A stretch of 64,000 bases of DNA, taken from assembly GCA_003194525.1 (NCBI GenBank), contig NBIV01000046.1, positions 1 through 64,000 of the forward strand. Reading direction: 5' to 3'. Source of the stretch: Gracilariopsis chorda (Eukaryota > Rhodophyta > Florideophyceae > Gracilariales > Gracilariaceae). Position 1 is the stretch's first letter; every line of letters starts with the position of its first letter. Under the pieces are notes generated by a model that was not told the origin of the DNA, made no database searches, and was given only the letters and a program-made list of their open reading frames with translations. A program made the position numbers and the translations under genes. Positions 1 through 9,968 of this stretch are shown here, piece after piece.

Positions 1-589
1 TACAGGGGGACCGTAGACAAAAATCCAGTGCGTCACCAGAGCCTGGGCCACCGTGAGAGCGGTTATCCTCCGAAGAGGGACAGTCCGTACCAGCTTAGAA
101 AAGCGGTCGGTAATGACAAGTAGAAACTTGTTCCACGTTTCGTGGTGAGTAATGGTCCGAGAATATCGATCGCAATAAACTCGAGCGGCGCCCTTGCGGG
201 GAATAGTTTCATCTTCTTCGCATTTTTGCGGAGTTTGACGCGATTCTTCGCGCATTCGCTACAAAACCGCACAGTTGCGTAGCAATCCACCGCCATTGCG
301 GGCCAATAGAAATCCCTTAGCAGGGTTAGGTAGAGTTTCCTCCCACCTGGGTGACCTCCAATGGGGCGTAGTGTGATAGATGTAACACCCGCGATTGCAG
401 GGAATGTGGTACCACAATCTGTGGGCGGGCTTCGACCTTTCTTACGAGGTAGCCTTTGTCGTTTACCCCGACAGGGAGATCTTCACCCCCGTTGATACGG
501 GCACGAATTCTCGTACAGAATGGGTCGCCGAATTGTTCTCGGATCATTTCTTCCGGTGATACCGGTACAAAGTTTCCCGGTAACGGGTT
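1..589 (-). pseudogene. E2 pol, integrase N-terminal part (left fragment)
   Basis: This is the continuation of E2 pol beyond the E1 insertion. It encodes the linker after RNase H (GNFVPVSPEEM...), then the integrase zinc-binding region ending in a C-x2-C pair (CSECAKNRVKLR), then the start of the catalytic core (EFIAIDILG, with the first catalytic Asp). The matching region of E1 pol (6,360-6,830) has the same order and clear similarity. One frameshift lies near 345-355, just after the SHYA motif. Another lies near 135-140, after which the frame that reads TDRFSKLVRTVP continues to the left edge. The fragment is truncated by the window. Confidence 0.88.
585..589. repeat. Target-site duplication GGGTT, left copy (E1)
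   Basis: GGGTT directly abuts the E1 5' LTR and recurs at 9,964-9,968 directly after the 3' LTR. Five-base duplications are typical of Ty3/gypsy integrase. Confidence 0.95.
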
Positions 590-1462
590 TGTAGTGCAAT
601 GGCCCGTCGAGGGTATGCCGCAATCGGTCTTCATAAGGATTTGATCCGCTCCCGGCTGCCACAACCGTGGTTATGAATGGTATTAGCTTCACTAGCCCCA
701 TTTGGGGGTGTCCCTAGGAAGGGTAGTAATTGTGGCCACGTGTGCCGATATTGGCCCGATGACGGGTGCGCCGTGGCAAGCTTGCCACGGTTGCACATCT
801 GTACTACAGTAGCCGGCCTTGCCGGGTGGCTAGATATTTCTAGATATTTATTTTAATATGTTGAAGTGCCGTATATAAGTGGCGGCACTGCCGCCACTGT
901 AACGGAGAAGTAAACCTCAAGGAGGAACTGGGCTCTGTTCATCTAGCCGCTTGCGCACGGTCACTAACCCCTCCCGGGGAATACCGCCGCAACACCGGGT
1001 TGAGCAACCTGCCTCCGTCTTTGAGGAGTCCTGAACCGTCGTTACGGCTATTTCTTTATTGTTTCTTTTGCCTATTGTAGGTTTCTTCCGTCATACGGCT
1101 TCTGTTTCTCTGCCCTGTTATACAGGTTGGCCCCCATCGTATAGAGATCTGATTTCCCACTCTCGCGAGTCTGCGCTCCGCAAGTGCGGCTTGTTTGTTG
1201 ATCATTTGTCCCACAACCGTTGGCTGGGTACTGTGCTACCACCCTCTCGTGGATTCTCCGACGGATTCGGCTTGGCTTGGCCGGTTCTTACCCTCTGACT
1301 GCACGCCCAGTACGGGGTCGCCCGGATTACACCCGGCTCGTGTCGACCCTATCAGAGGGCTCTCTCCGCTGTGCCGCCTCTCATTGAGAGCAAGCTTGAA
1401 CACCTTGGTGGTGCTTCCGCGACGCGGCTCGTGTCTGTGCCACGTTCGTAGTTTGCACTACA
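590..1462 (+). repeat. E1 5' LTR
   Basis: The LTR starts TGTAGTGCAA and ends TTGCACTACA, so the terminal ten bases are perfect inverted repeats. It is near-identical to 9,094-9,963. It contains TATATAAG at 872-879 followed by a short palindrome (GTGGCGG...CCGCCAC). Open frames inside it are incidental and start with TTG or lie in LTR DNA. Confidence 0.96.
872..879 (+). promoter_or_regulatory. TATA box of the E1 5' LTR
   Basis: TATATAAG sits about 280 bases into the LTR and is followed by a GC-rich palindrome. The position fits a U3 promoter, which would start the genomic RNA near 900. The box is conserved at 9,375-9,382 in the other LTR. Confidence 0.6.
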
Positions 1463-1465
1463 AAC

Positions 1466-1483
1466 TGGTCTCCCGACCTAGAA
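1466..1483 (+). other. E1 tRNA primer-binding site
   Basis: TGGTCTCCCGACCTAGAA lies three bases inside the 5' LTR. The TGG is complementary to a tRNA CCA end. The same 18 bases occur in E2 at 14,923-14,940 (minus strand), so both elements use the same tRNA primer. I cannot name the tRNA from memory. Confidence 0.85.
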
Positions 1484-1626
1484 CCGGATCTAGTGCCAAC
1501 ATCGTTGGAGTTCGCTTGCCGTGTTGGTGCCCATTCCGTTGGGAGTACCCGTCTTAACGGTTCTTTCTTTTCGCCCGTCTTGGGAACTGGACTTGGTTGC
1601 CATTGGCCGACTGTGTCGGTGAAGCT

Positions 1627-3658
1627 ATGTCATCCCGTGGTCGGGGTGGCCCTTCGAAGGCCGCTTCGGTCCCCGGATCATCCGGCTTACCGCGTGGTCT
1701 GCCCCCGCTTCCGAGGGATATCCTCGATATCCCTGGGAGGGGCGACCGAAATCCGGCTCCTCGAGGTGCCCGCTCTGATGCACGCCCCACCCGCTCGTCA
1801 ACCAGCCTCTCAGCCCGCTGTTGCGGCTACTTCCGCTTTGGCGCTAACCCTGCTGTCACGGAGGGCGAGGCAATGTCATCTCGGTCTGACGAGTATACGC
1901 TCCGCGACGTGGAGGCACACATGCGAATTCTCCAGAACTCGCACGTGGGCCTACTACAGGAGATGACAAAAATCCGGCAACGCTGGCTGAAGCCGAAGCT
2001 GGGAATGCTACAGAAAGACGTCCGTGTTCTACGGTCTGATGTCAACCAGATTATGGAACACCGACAAGTGTCGGCTGCCTGCACGAGCAGGCTGCCGCAC
2101 GTTTAGACCGCTTGGCGGCCCGTCTTGAAGACGGTTGAGCCGACCATCATCGCAGATGCGGTTGCTCCCGGAGTACCGGTTTCCGAAGGTTCTCGGCACT
2201 CACACCGCTCCCGGGACCGCCCGGCAAAGAAGAAGAAGAAGGTCAAGGTGGAATCGGACTCTTTTTCTTCGTCCTCTTCTGAGGATGAGCCTCATCCAGA
2301 GGGTTCTTCTACCGAGTCGTCGGACGCGGAGAACGAACGCTCTCGTCACCTGTGCTTCCCGCTCGCGGGCTACTGAAGTCACGCAGAGTGCTGCGCGAGG
2401 CCGTACGAAAGACGGAGACACCTTGGATTAAAGGAATTGAAGCCGACCAATTTGTTGTATCAAAAGTTACTTTCATACCGATACTATCGGCTAGAAGATA
2501 CCACGCCCCAGAGGACCCCTCGTGGGACGGGTAAGGTCCGAAACCATCTCCGCCAAATGGAGCTCACAATGAAGGCCCAAATTTTCGGGGAAGATCCAAT
2601 CCTTGTGTTGGATTTTCTAAGCCGCTTCGTTGCGGAAGCCGATATCCTTCGGATGAGTGAGGCTCAGGCCTATATTGCGTTGCCGTATTTTCTTACGGGT
2701 CTTGCCGAAGATCAGTTCAATTCGGTGCGGGGCTCTACCCGAGCCTCCGAAGGAGGAGTGACTTGCTGGCCGGAGGCGGTTCAATATCTGTTGCGTTCCT
2801 ACGCGACAGAAACGCCATACAAGGCGCAATACTCGCGCTGCGAGACACGAAGCAAAAAGCCGACGAGTCGGAAACTGTCTATTCGACCCGCCTCAATAAG
2901 GCTTTCCACCGTTGTGGCAATGTGTTCTCGGCTGCCGAGCGTTGCACCATGGTCGTCGATGGATTAACCCGAACCATCGGTGGACTAGTAACCCGATATC
3001 GGGAAAACAATCGCCGGGTTTCTTACCTGGAATTGGTACAGTTTGCCCAAGCAGAGGAGATGCAGTTCGTGCCCGAGCTGGGATTGGTTCTCGGACCCGC
3101 CGCTTGCTTCATGTAGAAGCGCGGAATGTGCCTCTGCCTCATTCGCGAGCATCAGCCCAGGGGGGTTATGACAACGTCCACCTGTTACAGGGCGACGAAT
3201 CTTTGCCGAGCTCGGAATTGCGTCGACAACGGAAACCGTCTGCCACGGATGTGGACCCCGCATTGTATGTTGGTAGGCAAGTTCCGGCACTGCCGGTGCC
3301 GCACTCTAGTGGATATCGAGCCCAACGCCCTGGATGGAGGGACCCTTTCCCTCCGCGTCAGGAGCGTCGACCGGCAAACCCGGAGCTTCTTCGACAGTTG
3401 ATTTGTCACACCTGTTACAGGCACGGGCATATTGCGCCAAATTGTCTATTGCCCGTTAGGGATATGGCAAAGATTGTCTCTCACTACGAGTCGTTGACGC
3501 CCGCCGAGCGGGAACGTGTCCCCGAGAAGTCGTACCTTCGCGCGAAGGCGGATACTCAGCCTGAGAGACAGGATACTGTACCACCTCTTGGTGGAAACGT
3601 AGCCGCACCTGCTGAATTGCCACCTCCGCAGACTAGCGGCGAAGCTCAGAAAAACTGA
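1627..3658 (+). pseudogene. E1 gag, frameshifted
   Basis: This is the structural (capsid/nucleocapsid) protein of E1. It begins at ATG 1,627 with a Gly/Pro/Ser-rich stretch, followed by a coiled-coil-like region (VRVLRSDVNQIME). The capsid-like middle has counterparts in E2 gag, for example a shared motif LDFLSRFVAEADIL. Near the C-terminus there is a zinc knuckle of form C-x2-C-x4-H-x4-C (CHTCYRHGHIAPNC). The frame changes several times (near 2,106-2,130, 2,440, 2,800 and 2,990), so no single product is made as read. The stop TGA at 3,656-3,658 follows AAAAAC and precedes pol in the -1 frame, as in E2. Confidence 0.88.
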
Positions 3659-3660
3659 GC

Positions 3661-6450
3661 GTGGGAGCCTCCAGCAAATGGAGAGGCGTCCCCAACCTTG
3701 GGCTGAAAACGCCTGAGGTTGAGAAGCCTCGCTCCGGGTCACAATCCTTACGAGGAAATTGGCCACAACAGACGTGGACTCAGAGCACCTCGGTGTTCTA
3801 CGTCGTCCGTGGATACGGTCTCGTAACAACCGGATTCCGGATAGAGTCCTGGTCATGGCAAAGCGAAACTATAAAGTTTACGCTGACCTAGGTGTTTCCG
3901 ACCAGTACATGGTTCGGCAATTAGCCGTTCTTGACACGGGCGCTGGTCCAAACTTTTTGGTTCAATCAATGATTCCGTCTCACTTACGGCCCCGCATCCG
4001 AGCGGCGCCGCAATTGGATATCGCGGATGCTAACAATCGGCCACTTTCTACAGTGGGAGTAATCGATTTGCTCGTCCGGCTAGGCCGGTATGTTGTGAAG
4101 CTTGACTTTTTGGTATGCGAGAAGCTGGCAGCGCCAGTTATACTGGGGTGCGACTTCTGCGACCACTTCGTCGAATCAATTCGACCGCGAACGCGGACTG
4201 TCGAGATGGAAGACGGCACGACGATTCCCATTGTTCGGCGACCCTACGGAGGGCTTTGAAGAAGCAGGTACCATTGCCTGCTGCGCAGGAACCAGCCGCT
4301 GCTGCGCGGGTATCCACGAAGCTCCGAGTAGTTCGGTCTGTGTGCATTCCGCCTGAATCGCAGGTTTGGGTTACAGTTGCTTCTCCACAGTGTGGCCTAC
4401 AAACGGTTCAACCGTTGCCTCATCTACAAGAGAGGAATCAACTTGCCCTTGCCAATGGATTGTTTTCGTTGAGCCAGATAAACCTTTTAAGGTACTGGTC
4501 GCGAACTTCAGTCGTTATAATCAACGGTTAATGCGCAACCAAGTAATTGGCTCAATGCTTCCGCACCCTGCGGCTATCGTACCGACGAAGGTATCCGCTG
4601 CGAGGTTCTCGGGATCCTCGACGCTGAGGAGGGGAGGAAAGCCGAAGTGAATCGGAAATGAGCCCAGTTAAATCGGGAACAGTTAAGCCGAACAGTACGG
4701 ATAACGCCGCCGAACCGACTTCGTCGGCTGGAGATAGCCTGTCGAAGGAAGAGACGCCGAATTCACCGGAGAAGGACGTAGCAGCCACTGTGGTGGACAA
4801 GCAGGCTGCCTCGCAGGAACTCGAGTCTCTGGACCTTGATCACGTCCCAGAGACTCACCGCAATAAGCTGCGGCAGATGCTCAAAGAGTTCACGCCCATG
4901 TGGGATGGCTCCCTAGGGAAGATTGGAATTACCGAACATCGGATTGATTTGTTCCCGAACACTCGGCCGATTTCGCAACCCCCTTACAGGGCAGGACCGA
5001 CAGCTCGAGAAGAGGAAAAGGCTCAGGTTGAGAAAAATGCTCCGAGCCGGAGTTATTGAACCAGCCCAGTCACCTTGGCCTCATCTGTGGTGCTCGCTCC
5101 CAAAGCTGATGGGTCTTGGCGATTTTGTATCGACTACCGCAAGTTGAATGCGGCTACGGTGAAGGATGTCTATCCCATCCCACGAATGGATGAATGCATC
5201 GATTCATTGGCGAAGCGAAAGTTTTCACGACCCTCGACGCTAATTCGGGCTATTGGCAAGTCCCTCTTAGGGCTGAGGACCGTGACAAGACGGCTTTTGT
5301 ATGCCATCAAGGCCTCTACCGATTCAATCGGATGCCCTTTGGGTTAACTAACGCGCCAGCCACATTTCAACGCGCTGTGGACATTTTGCTCGCCCGCTTC
5401 AAGTGGAAGACCTGCCTGGTTTACCTGGACGATGTTATCGTTTATTCGAGCAACCTGGACGAGCACCTGACCCACGTACGGGATGTTATGCGAACGTTAC
5501 GCGATGCAGGCATCACCCTGAAGCTCAAGAAGTGTGAGTTCTTTACCGACACTGTGAAATATCTCGGGCATGTCATCCGTCCTGGACGGCTTGCAATTGA
5601 TGAAGTACGAGTGAAGTCCCTCAAGGAGGCAAAACACCGCGAAATCAGACGGAACTCCGATCATTTCTCGGCCTATGTAATGTTTATCGCCGCTTCATCC
5701 CGAACTTTGCGGATATTGCAGCACCACTGAATGAACTCCTTCGAAAAGGCCAGCCAGTTACTCTGGAAGAGTTTGATGACCGGAAGTCAACGGCATTCTC
5801 AGCACTCGTTGAGGCAGTGACATCAGGTGCTATCCCTACCAAGGGCCGGATTGCCATACGCCGTTGACACGGATGCGAGCGACTATCAGGTCGGCTGCGC
5901 CTTGTTCCAAACCACAGAGAGTGGAGATCGATTGCCAATTGGATATTGGTCAAGAAGCCTCAACGTCCACGAGAGGAATTACTCTGTGTCAGAGAAAGAA
6001 TGTCTAGCAGTGGTCTGGGCCCTCCAGACCCTGCGCCCCTACCTGATGGGGAATCATTTCGAAGTCTACACCGATCACTCGGCTTTACGCTGGCTACTCT
6101 CTATAGCGGAGCCATCTGGCCGCCTGATGAGGTGGAGGCTGCGCTTGGCAGAATTTGACTTCGAGATGAAGTATAAAAAGGGACTCCTGAACACTCAGGC
6201 TGACGCACTTTCCCGCTTGGAGACAGCGGCCGAAGCTGAGCCAGTCGATGACCTGGAGATTCCGTGCTTTCTTTTGGAAGACGGCGAGAGCGATGCCGAT
6301 GAAGAATCGGAAGGATGGGACATCTACGATGCTGTTTCAGCCGTGTCAGACACGCGACCCGAACCGGGCTCGTTCGTACCAATTACGCCGGAAGAACTCA
6401 TCCGGAGCAGCATACTGACCCATTTTGTACTGGGATTCGGAGCCGTCTGA
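3661..6450 (+). pseudogene. E1 pol: protease, reverse transcriptase, RNase H, frameshifted
   Basis: The first part is a retroviral-type aspartic protease with the intact motif LDTGAGPNF (near 3,930-3,960) and ILGCDF (near 4,140). Reverse transcriptase follows with FCIDYRKLN (5,122) and the catalytic YLDD near 5,425, then RNase H with DTDASDYQVG (5,870), ECLAVVWA and YTDHSALRWL. The domains match E2 pol closely. At least eight frame changes, near 3,750, 4,255, 4,450, 4,650, 5,030, 5,075, 5,215, 5,640 and 6,410 among others, break the polyprotein. Most look like single-base gains or losses. If real they make E1 dependent on proteins supplied by other copies. Confidence 0.9.
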
Positions 6451-6493
6451 ACGGTGGAGCTGAGTTGCCCTTCATCACGAACGATCAGGATTC

Positions 6494-8236
6494 TTGATCC
6501 GAACCGTCGGAGATAGGCCACAGATTGTGGTTCCGCACTCACCCCAATCTTGGGTGCTGACCCTGTCGCACTATGCGAAATTGGCCGCCCACCCTGGTGG
6601 TAGGAAGTTGTACTATACCTTAAAGAAGGACTTCTACTGGCCAGCAATGGCTTTTGATGCGTATGCCACTGTTCGTGGATGTTCAGACTGTGCGAAGAAC
6701 CGCGTCAAATTGCGGAAGTACTCCAAGAAGTTGGTACTATGCCCTGCAAGGGCTCCACTAGAGTTTGTGGCAATTGATCTGCTCGGAGAGTTCATCCGGA
6801 CTCGCCGGGGAAACCGGTTCCTACTGGTTATAACCGACCGCTTCTCTAAGCTGGTACGGACAGTGCCTCTCAAAAGGATCACCGCTGCTACGGTCGCCCA
6901 AGCTTTCGTTACACACTGGGTTTTTGTTTATGGACCACCGATTGATCTACTATCGGACAATGGACCGCAGTTCGTGGCTAAGTTCTTTCAAGATGTCTGC
7001 CGCATCTTGCGGATTCATAATTGGTTCACTACGACCTATCATCCGCAGAGTAACGGCCAGGTGGAGCGCTTTAACCGCACAATGCTCAACGCATTGCGGA
7101 CTTTTGTTGCCGATCATCCTTTGGAATGGGATCTCTACAGCGATGCTGTCACTTATGCCTACAATACGCAGGTTCATCGCACTACACAGATCTCGCCATT
7201 CGAGCTGGTGCTGTTGCGCGTTCCACAACCGGTGGCTATCGAACCGCAGCCTACGCTGGATACGTTTCCTTCACCCCGTCTACACAGGGACGCCTGGAAG
7301 GACTGGCTGAAGAAGATTATCCCGAAAGCTCAGCAGAACCTGGAAAAGGCACAAGCCGCATACAAGCGGAACTTCGATGCTCGCGTACGCCGGAATGCCC
7401 CACAGATCAGGGAAGGGAGATATGCCTTCCTTCGGAAGGAATACTACAACCCGGAAAATGAGAGACGTCATAAGCTCCCTCCGGTTGCGGAAGGCCCTTT
7501 TCGGGTAGTCGCGGTGACCGACACTACGGCTGTCCTTGATATCAAGGGTGCGCATGAGCGTTTATCGCTGGATCGCCTGACGCCCGCACCACCACCTGCT
7601 ACGCAGGCAACGCAGCCGAAGGATTCGGAAACCCAGGATGCATCGGATACTACTGCCGTCGAAACGGAATCGGGTGGACTACCAGTAGTCATGCCGCACC
7701 CGGACCGTGGGTTAGCCGATTTGCCGGTAGCTGAGGAACCTACACAGTCAAAAACTGCTGCCGCTCACGTTCATACGCGGATACTGGCCCCATCGGGGAT
7801 CCTGAGCTCCGCCCCCGTCGTCTCAACTGAGGAGGGGGAGGGGACAGGTCAATCTCGATCGCCACTATCGCCGTCAGGTCAATCTCGATCGCCACTATCG
7901 CCGTCGCGGACGGATAAGCCTTTGGAGGTCTCTTCGTCACAGCCGGTGACCACGCCTATTGGGGAAGAGCCAGGAGGCCCGCAGAACGGGAGCGACGAAC
8001 GGAAAACTGTAAAGGACACCGACAATTCGGACAAGAACAACGCCGGAAACCAGGAAAAGCGCTACAGTGAAGATGCTGGAGAAACCGCCCCGCTCGCGGA
8101 TAGTATCGCACGGCCGCCACAGACGGAATCCCAGAACCTAACCCCCAATAGGAGGAACGAAACCGGTACGCCGGAAAGGAGTAGGGTACTCCCCAACCCA
8201 GCCGCAGCACAAGCGGAGTCCCTCGAGGTAGGTTGA
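6494..8236 (+). CDS. E1 pol C-terminal part: integrase with long tail
   Basis: This is a 580-codon open frame that is the downstream part of the polyprotein; its first codon is TTG and is not a start. It integrates the element cDNA into host DNA. The zinc-binding domain is His26, His33, Cys63, Cys66. The catalytic core has Asp95 (AIDLLG), Asp155 (SDNGPQF) and Glu191 (GQVERFNRT), giving the D-x35-E spacing of retroviral integrases. After residue 370 the protein is low-complexity and rich in Pro, Ser, Thr, Glu and Gln, and it includes a duplicated ten-residue unit SRSPLSPS(G/R). I see no chromodomain. This is the only intact long sense frame of E1. Confidence 0.9.
   Translation: MIRTVGDRPQIVVPHSPQSWVLTLSHYAKLAAHPGGRKLYYTLKKDFYWPAMAFDAYATVRGCSDCAKNRVKLRKYSKKLVLCPARAPLEFVAIDLLGEFIRTRRGNRFLLVITDRFSKLVRTVPLKRITAATVAQAFVTHWVFVYGPPIDLLSDNGPQFVAKFFQDVCRILRIHNWFTTTYHPQSNGQVERFNRTMLNALRTFVADHPLEWDLYSDAVTYAYNTQVHRTTQISPFELVLLRVPQPVAIEPQPTLDTFPSPRLHRDAWKDWLKKIIPKAQQNLEKAQAAYKRNFDARVRRNAPQIREGRYAFLRKEYYNPENERRHKLPPVAEGPFRVVAVTDTTAVLDIKGAHERLSLDRLTPAPPPATQATQPKDSETQDASDTTAVETESGGLPVVMPHPDRGLADLPVAEEPTQSKTAAAHVHTRILAPSGILSSAPVVSTEEGEGTGQSRSPLSPSGQSRSPLSPSRTDKPLEVSSSQPVTTPIGEEPGGPQNGSDERKTVKDTDNSDKNNAGNQEKRYSEDAGETAPLADSIARPPQTESQNLTPNRRNETGTPERSRVLPNPAAAQAESLEVG
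7846..7905 (+). repeat. 30-bp tandem duplication in the integrase tail
   Basis: A 30-base unit beginning AGGTCAATCTCGATCGCC occurs twice, at 7,846-7,875 and 7,876-7,905, with no differences visible. The length keeps the frame and adds ten residues. Confidence 0.95.
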
Positions 8237-9037
8237 CCGTGATGGAAGGCGAAGGTACCGGAATTCGGCGCGAAGTATAGGCCTCGCCCAGAGGATCAGG
8301 TCCTGATAAGGTTGTACGACGTCCGCGAAGCGGTCGAGCTCATCCAATACGTTGGCAAGGCGGTCACCATACCCCACTTCGCCGAAGGTTCGGTAGAAAG
8401 CTACGTCAAACCGGTACTGTACCGGCACGGGATGTTCATTCGGAGCACGAAAGTGGCGTGCGTACCCAATGCGGGCTAGCTCACATCGAGCGTACTGCCG
8501 AGTCTCGTTCCGAGGAACAAAGAGACAACTCGGACTAACCGCAATGCGGGTACGCCAATCCCACGAATGGGTGACAGCAACAGGAAGCCCTCCGGGGAGA
8601 TAACCGTCAACGGCGAAAGAATCAACGAGTTCCGTATCACGAACGGCTTCGGGGTCAAACCAAGGTGCCTTAGCAAACTCCGCCCCGTGACGATGGGGAT
8701 TCCTTGAGTGCAACGATCCGGGTGTCGGCCATCCCCCAAGAGTGGGCAACTCGACTTGACGCCAATCCCAAGCGGGCGCGCGACCGGAAGAACTGGTCCC
8801 TTGGCCGGCCGAGCCGGGATGGAAAGGAGCCGATTGCGGAAGAGGTGCCGTTCGGAACGGAGGGTTGGAGACTTGCATGCGAGCCGTCGAGGACGGAGGT
8901 GCGCTAGGGGTGTTTGAGTTGCGGGACATGGCGGGTGACTCTGGTAGAGAACACGGGGGTGAGTTGTTCGTTGGTGTGCGTGGTTCCGAGCAGTTGTCGG
9001 CAGACCCGTCGAGGGAGGTACGCTTATATCCACTCAT
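8138..9037 (-). CDS. Antisense accessory ORF of E1, unknown product
   Basis: This is an uninterrupted 299-codon frame with a true ATG (9,037), on the strand opposite to gag and pol. It fills the roughly 850 bases between pol and the polypurine tract and overlaps the last 99 bases of pol. Residues 1-110 are rich in Ser, Pro, Thr and Asn and look disordered. Residues 110-270 have globular composition, rich in Trp, Asp, Arg, Tyr and Phe (for example THSWDWRTRIAV and VQYRFDVAFYRTFGEVGYG). I see no signal peptide or membrane segment, which argues against an envelope protein. I do not recognise the family. Antisense extra ORFs at this place are known in some plant Ty3/gypsy elements, such as Grande and Retand. 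No sense-strand frame of comparable length exists here. Coding status is an inference. Confidence 0.55.
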   Translation of the reverse strand: MSGYKRTSLDGSADNCSEPRTPTNNSPPCSLPESPAMSRNSNTPSAPPSSTARMQVSNPPFRTAPLPQSAPFHPGSAGQGTSSSGRAPAWDWRQVELPTLGGWPTPGSLHSRNPHRHGAEFAKAPWFDPEAVRDTELVDSFAVDGYLPGGLPVAVTHSWDWRTRIAVSPSCLFVPRNETRQYARCELARIGYARHFRAPNEHPVPVQYRFDVAFYRTFGEVGYGDRLANVLDELDRFADVVQPYQDLILWARPILRAEFRYLRLPSRSTYLEGLRLCCGWVGEYPTPFRRTGFVPPIGG

Positions 9038-9080
9038 GGTGGCGGGGTCGCGAACCGCTTGGCACGGTTGTTCCAGCCTG

Positions 9081-9093
9081 AGAAGGGGGAGAT
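9081..9093 (+). other. E1 polypurine tract
   Basis: The purine run GAGAAGGGGGAGA ends immediately before the 3' LTR (TGTAGTG), which is where plus-strand DNA synthesis primes in LTR elements. Confidence 0.85.
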
Positions 9094-9963
9094 GTAGTGC
9101 AATGGCCCGTCGAGGGTATGCCGCAATCGGTCTTCATAAGGATTTGATCCGCTCCCGGCTGCCACAACCGTGGTTATGAATGGTATTAGCTTCACTAGCC
9201 CCATTTGGGGGTGTCCCTAGGAAGGGTAGTAATTGTGGCCACGTGTGCCGATATTGGCCCGATGACGGGTGCGCCGTGGCAAGCTTGCCACGGTTGCACA
9301 TCTGTACTACAGTAGCCGGCCTTGCCGGGTGGCTAGATATTTCTAGATATTTATTTTAATATGTTGAAGTGCCGTATATAAGTGGCGGCACTGCCGCCAC
9401 TGTACGGAGAAGTAAACCTCAAGGAGGAACTGGGCTCTGTTCATCTAGCCGCTTGCGCACGGTCACTAACCCCTCCCGGGGAATACCGCCGCAACACCGG
9501 GTTGAGCAACCTGCCTCCGTCTTTGAGGAGTCCTGAACCGTCGTTACGGCTATTTCTTTATTGTTTCTTTTGCCTATTGTAGGTTTCTTCCGTCATACGG
9601 CTTCTGTTTCTCTGCCCTGTTATACAGGCTGGCCCCCATCGTATAGAGATCTGATTTCCCACTCTCGCGAGTCTGCGCTCCGCAAGTGCGGCTTGTTTGT
9701 TGATCATTTGTCCCACAACCGTTGGGCTGGGTACTGTGCTACCACCTCTCGTGGATTCTCCGACGGATTCGGCTTGCTTGGCCGGTTCTTACCCTCTGAC
9801 TGCACGCTCAGTACGGGGTCGCCCGGATTTACACCCGGCTCGTGTCGACCCTATCAGAGGGCTCTCTCGCTGTGCCGCCTCTCATTGAGAGCAAGCTTGA
9901 ACACCTTGGTGGTGCTTCCGCGACGCGGCTCGTGTCTGTGCCACGTTCGTAGTTTGCACTACA
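9094..9963 (+). repeat. E1 3' LTR
   Basis: Same sequence as 590-1,462 with TGTAGTGCAA/TTGCACTACA ends and the TATATAAG box at 9,375-9,382. Visible differences from the 5' LTR are 2 substitutions and at least 6 one-base indels. Confidence 0.96.
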
Positions 9964-9968
9964 GGGTT
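9964..9968. repeat. Target-site duplication GGGTT, right copy (E1)
   Basis: Identical to 585-589, directly after the terminal CA of the E1 3' LTR. Confidence 0.95.

Larger units (their letters stand above)
590..9963 (+). mobile_element. Ty3/gypsy LTR retrotransposon E1, complete, inserted in E2
   Basis: This is a full-length element of about 9.4 kb with LTRs at 590-1,462 and 9,094-9,963, GGGTT duplications on both sides, a primer-binding site at 1,466-1,483 and a polypurine tract at 9,081-9,093. Gag, protease, reverse transcriptase, RNase H and integrase follow in that order on the plus strand. Gag and the first two thirds of pol carry many single-base frameshifts. The integrase and its tail form one open frame. 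Between pol and the 3' LTR the only long frame is on the opposite strand. The LTRs differ by 2 substitutions and at least 6 one-base indels that I can see, so insertion was recent. The element is probably non-autonomous unless the indels are sequencing errors. Confidence 0.96.

Noticed and set aside
1059..1557. Open frames inside the E1 LTRs
   Set aside because: They lie in LTR DNA, start with TTG or cross the LTR end and primer site, and differ between the two LTRs by frameshift. They are chance frames in GC-rich sequence.
8237..9080. Envelope gene after pol in E1
   Set aside because: There is no sense-strand frame, signal peptide or membrane segment in this interval. Only an antisense frame exists.
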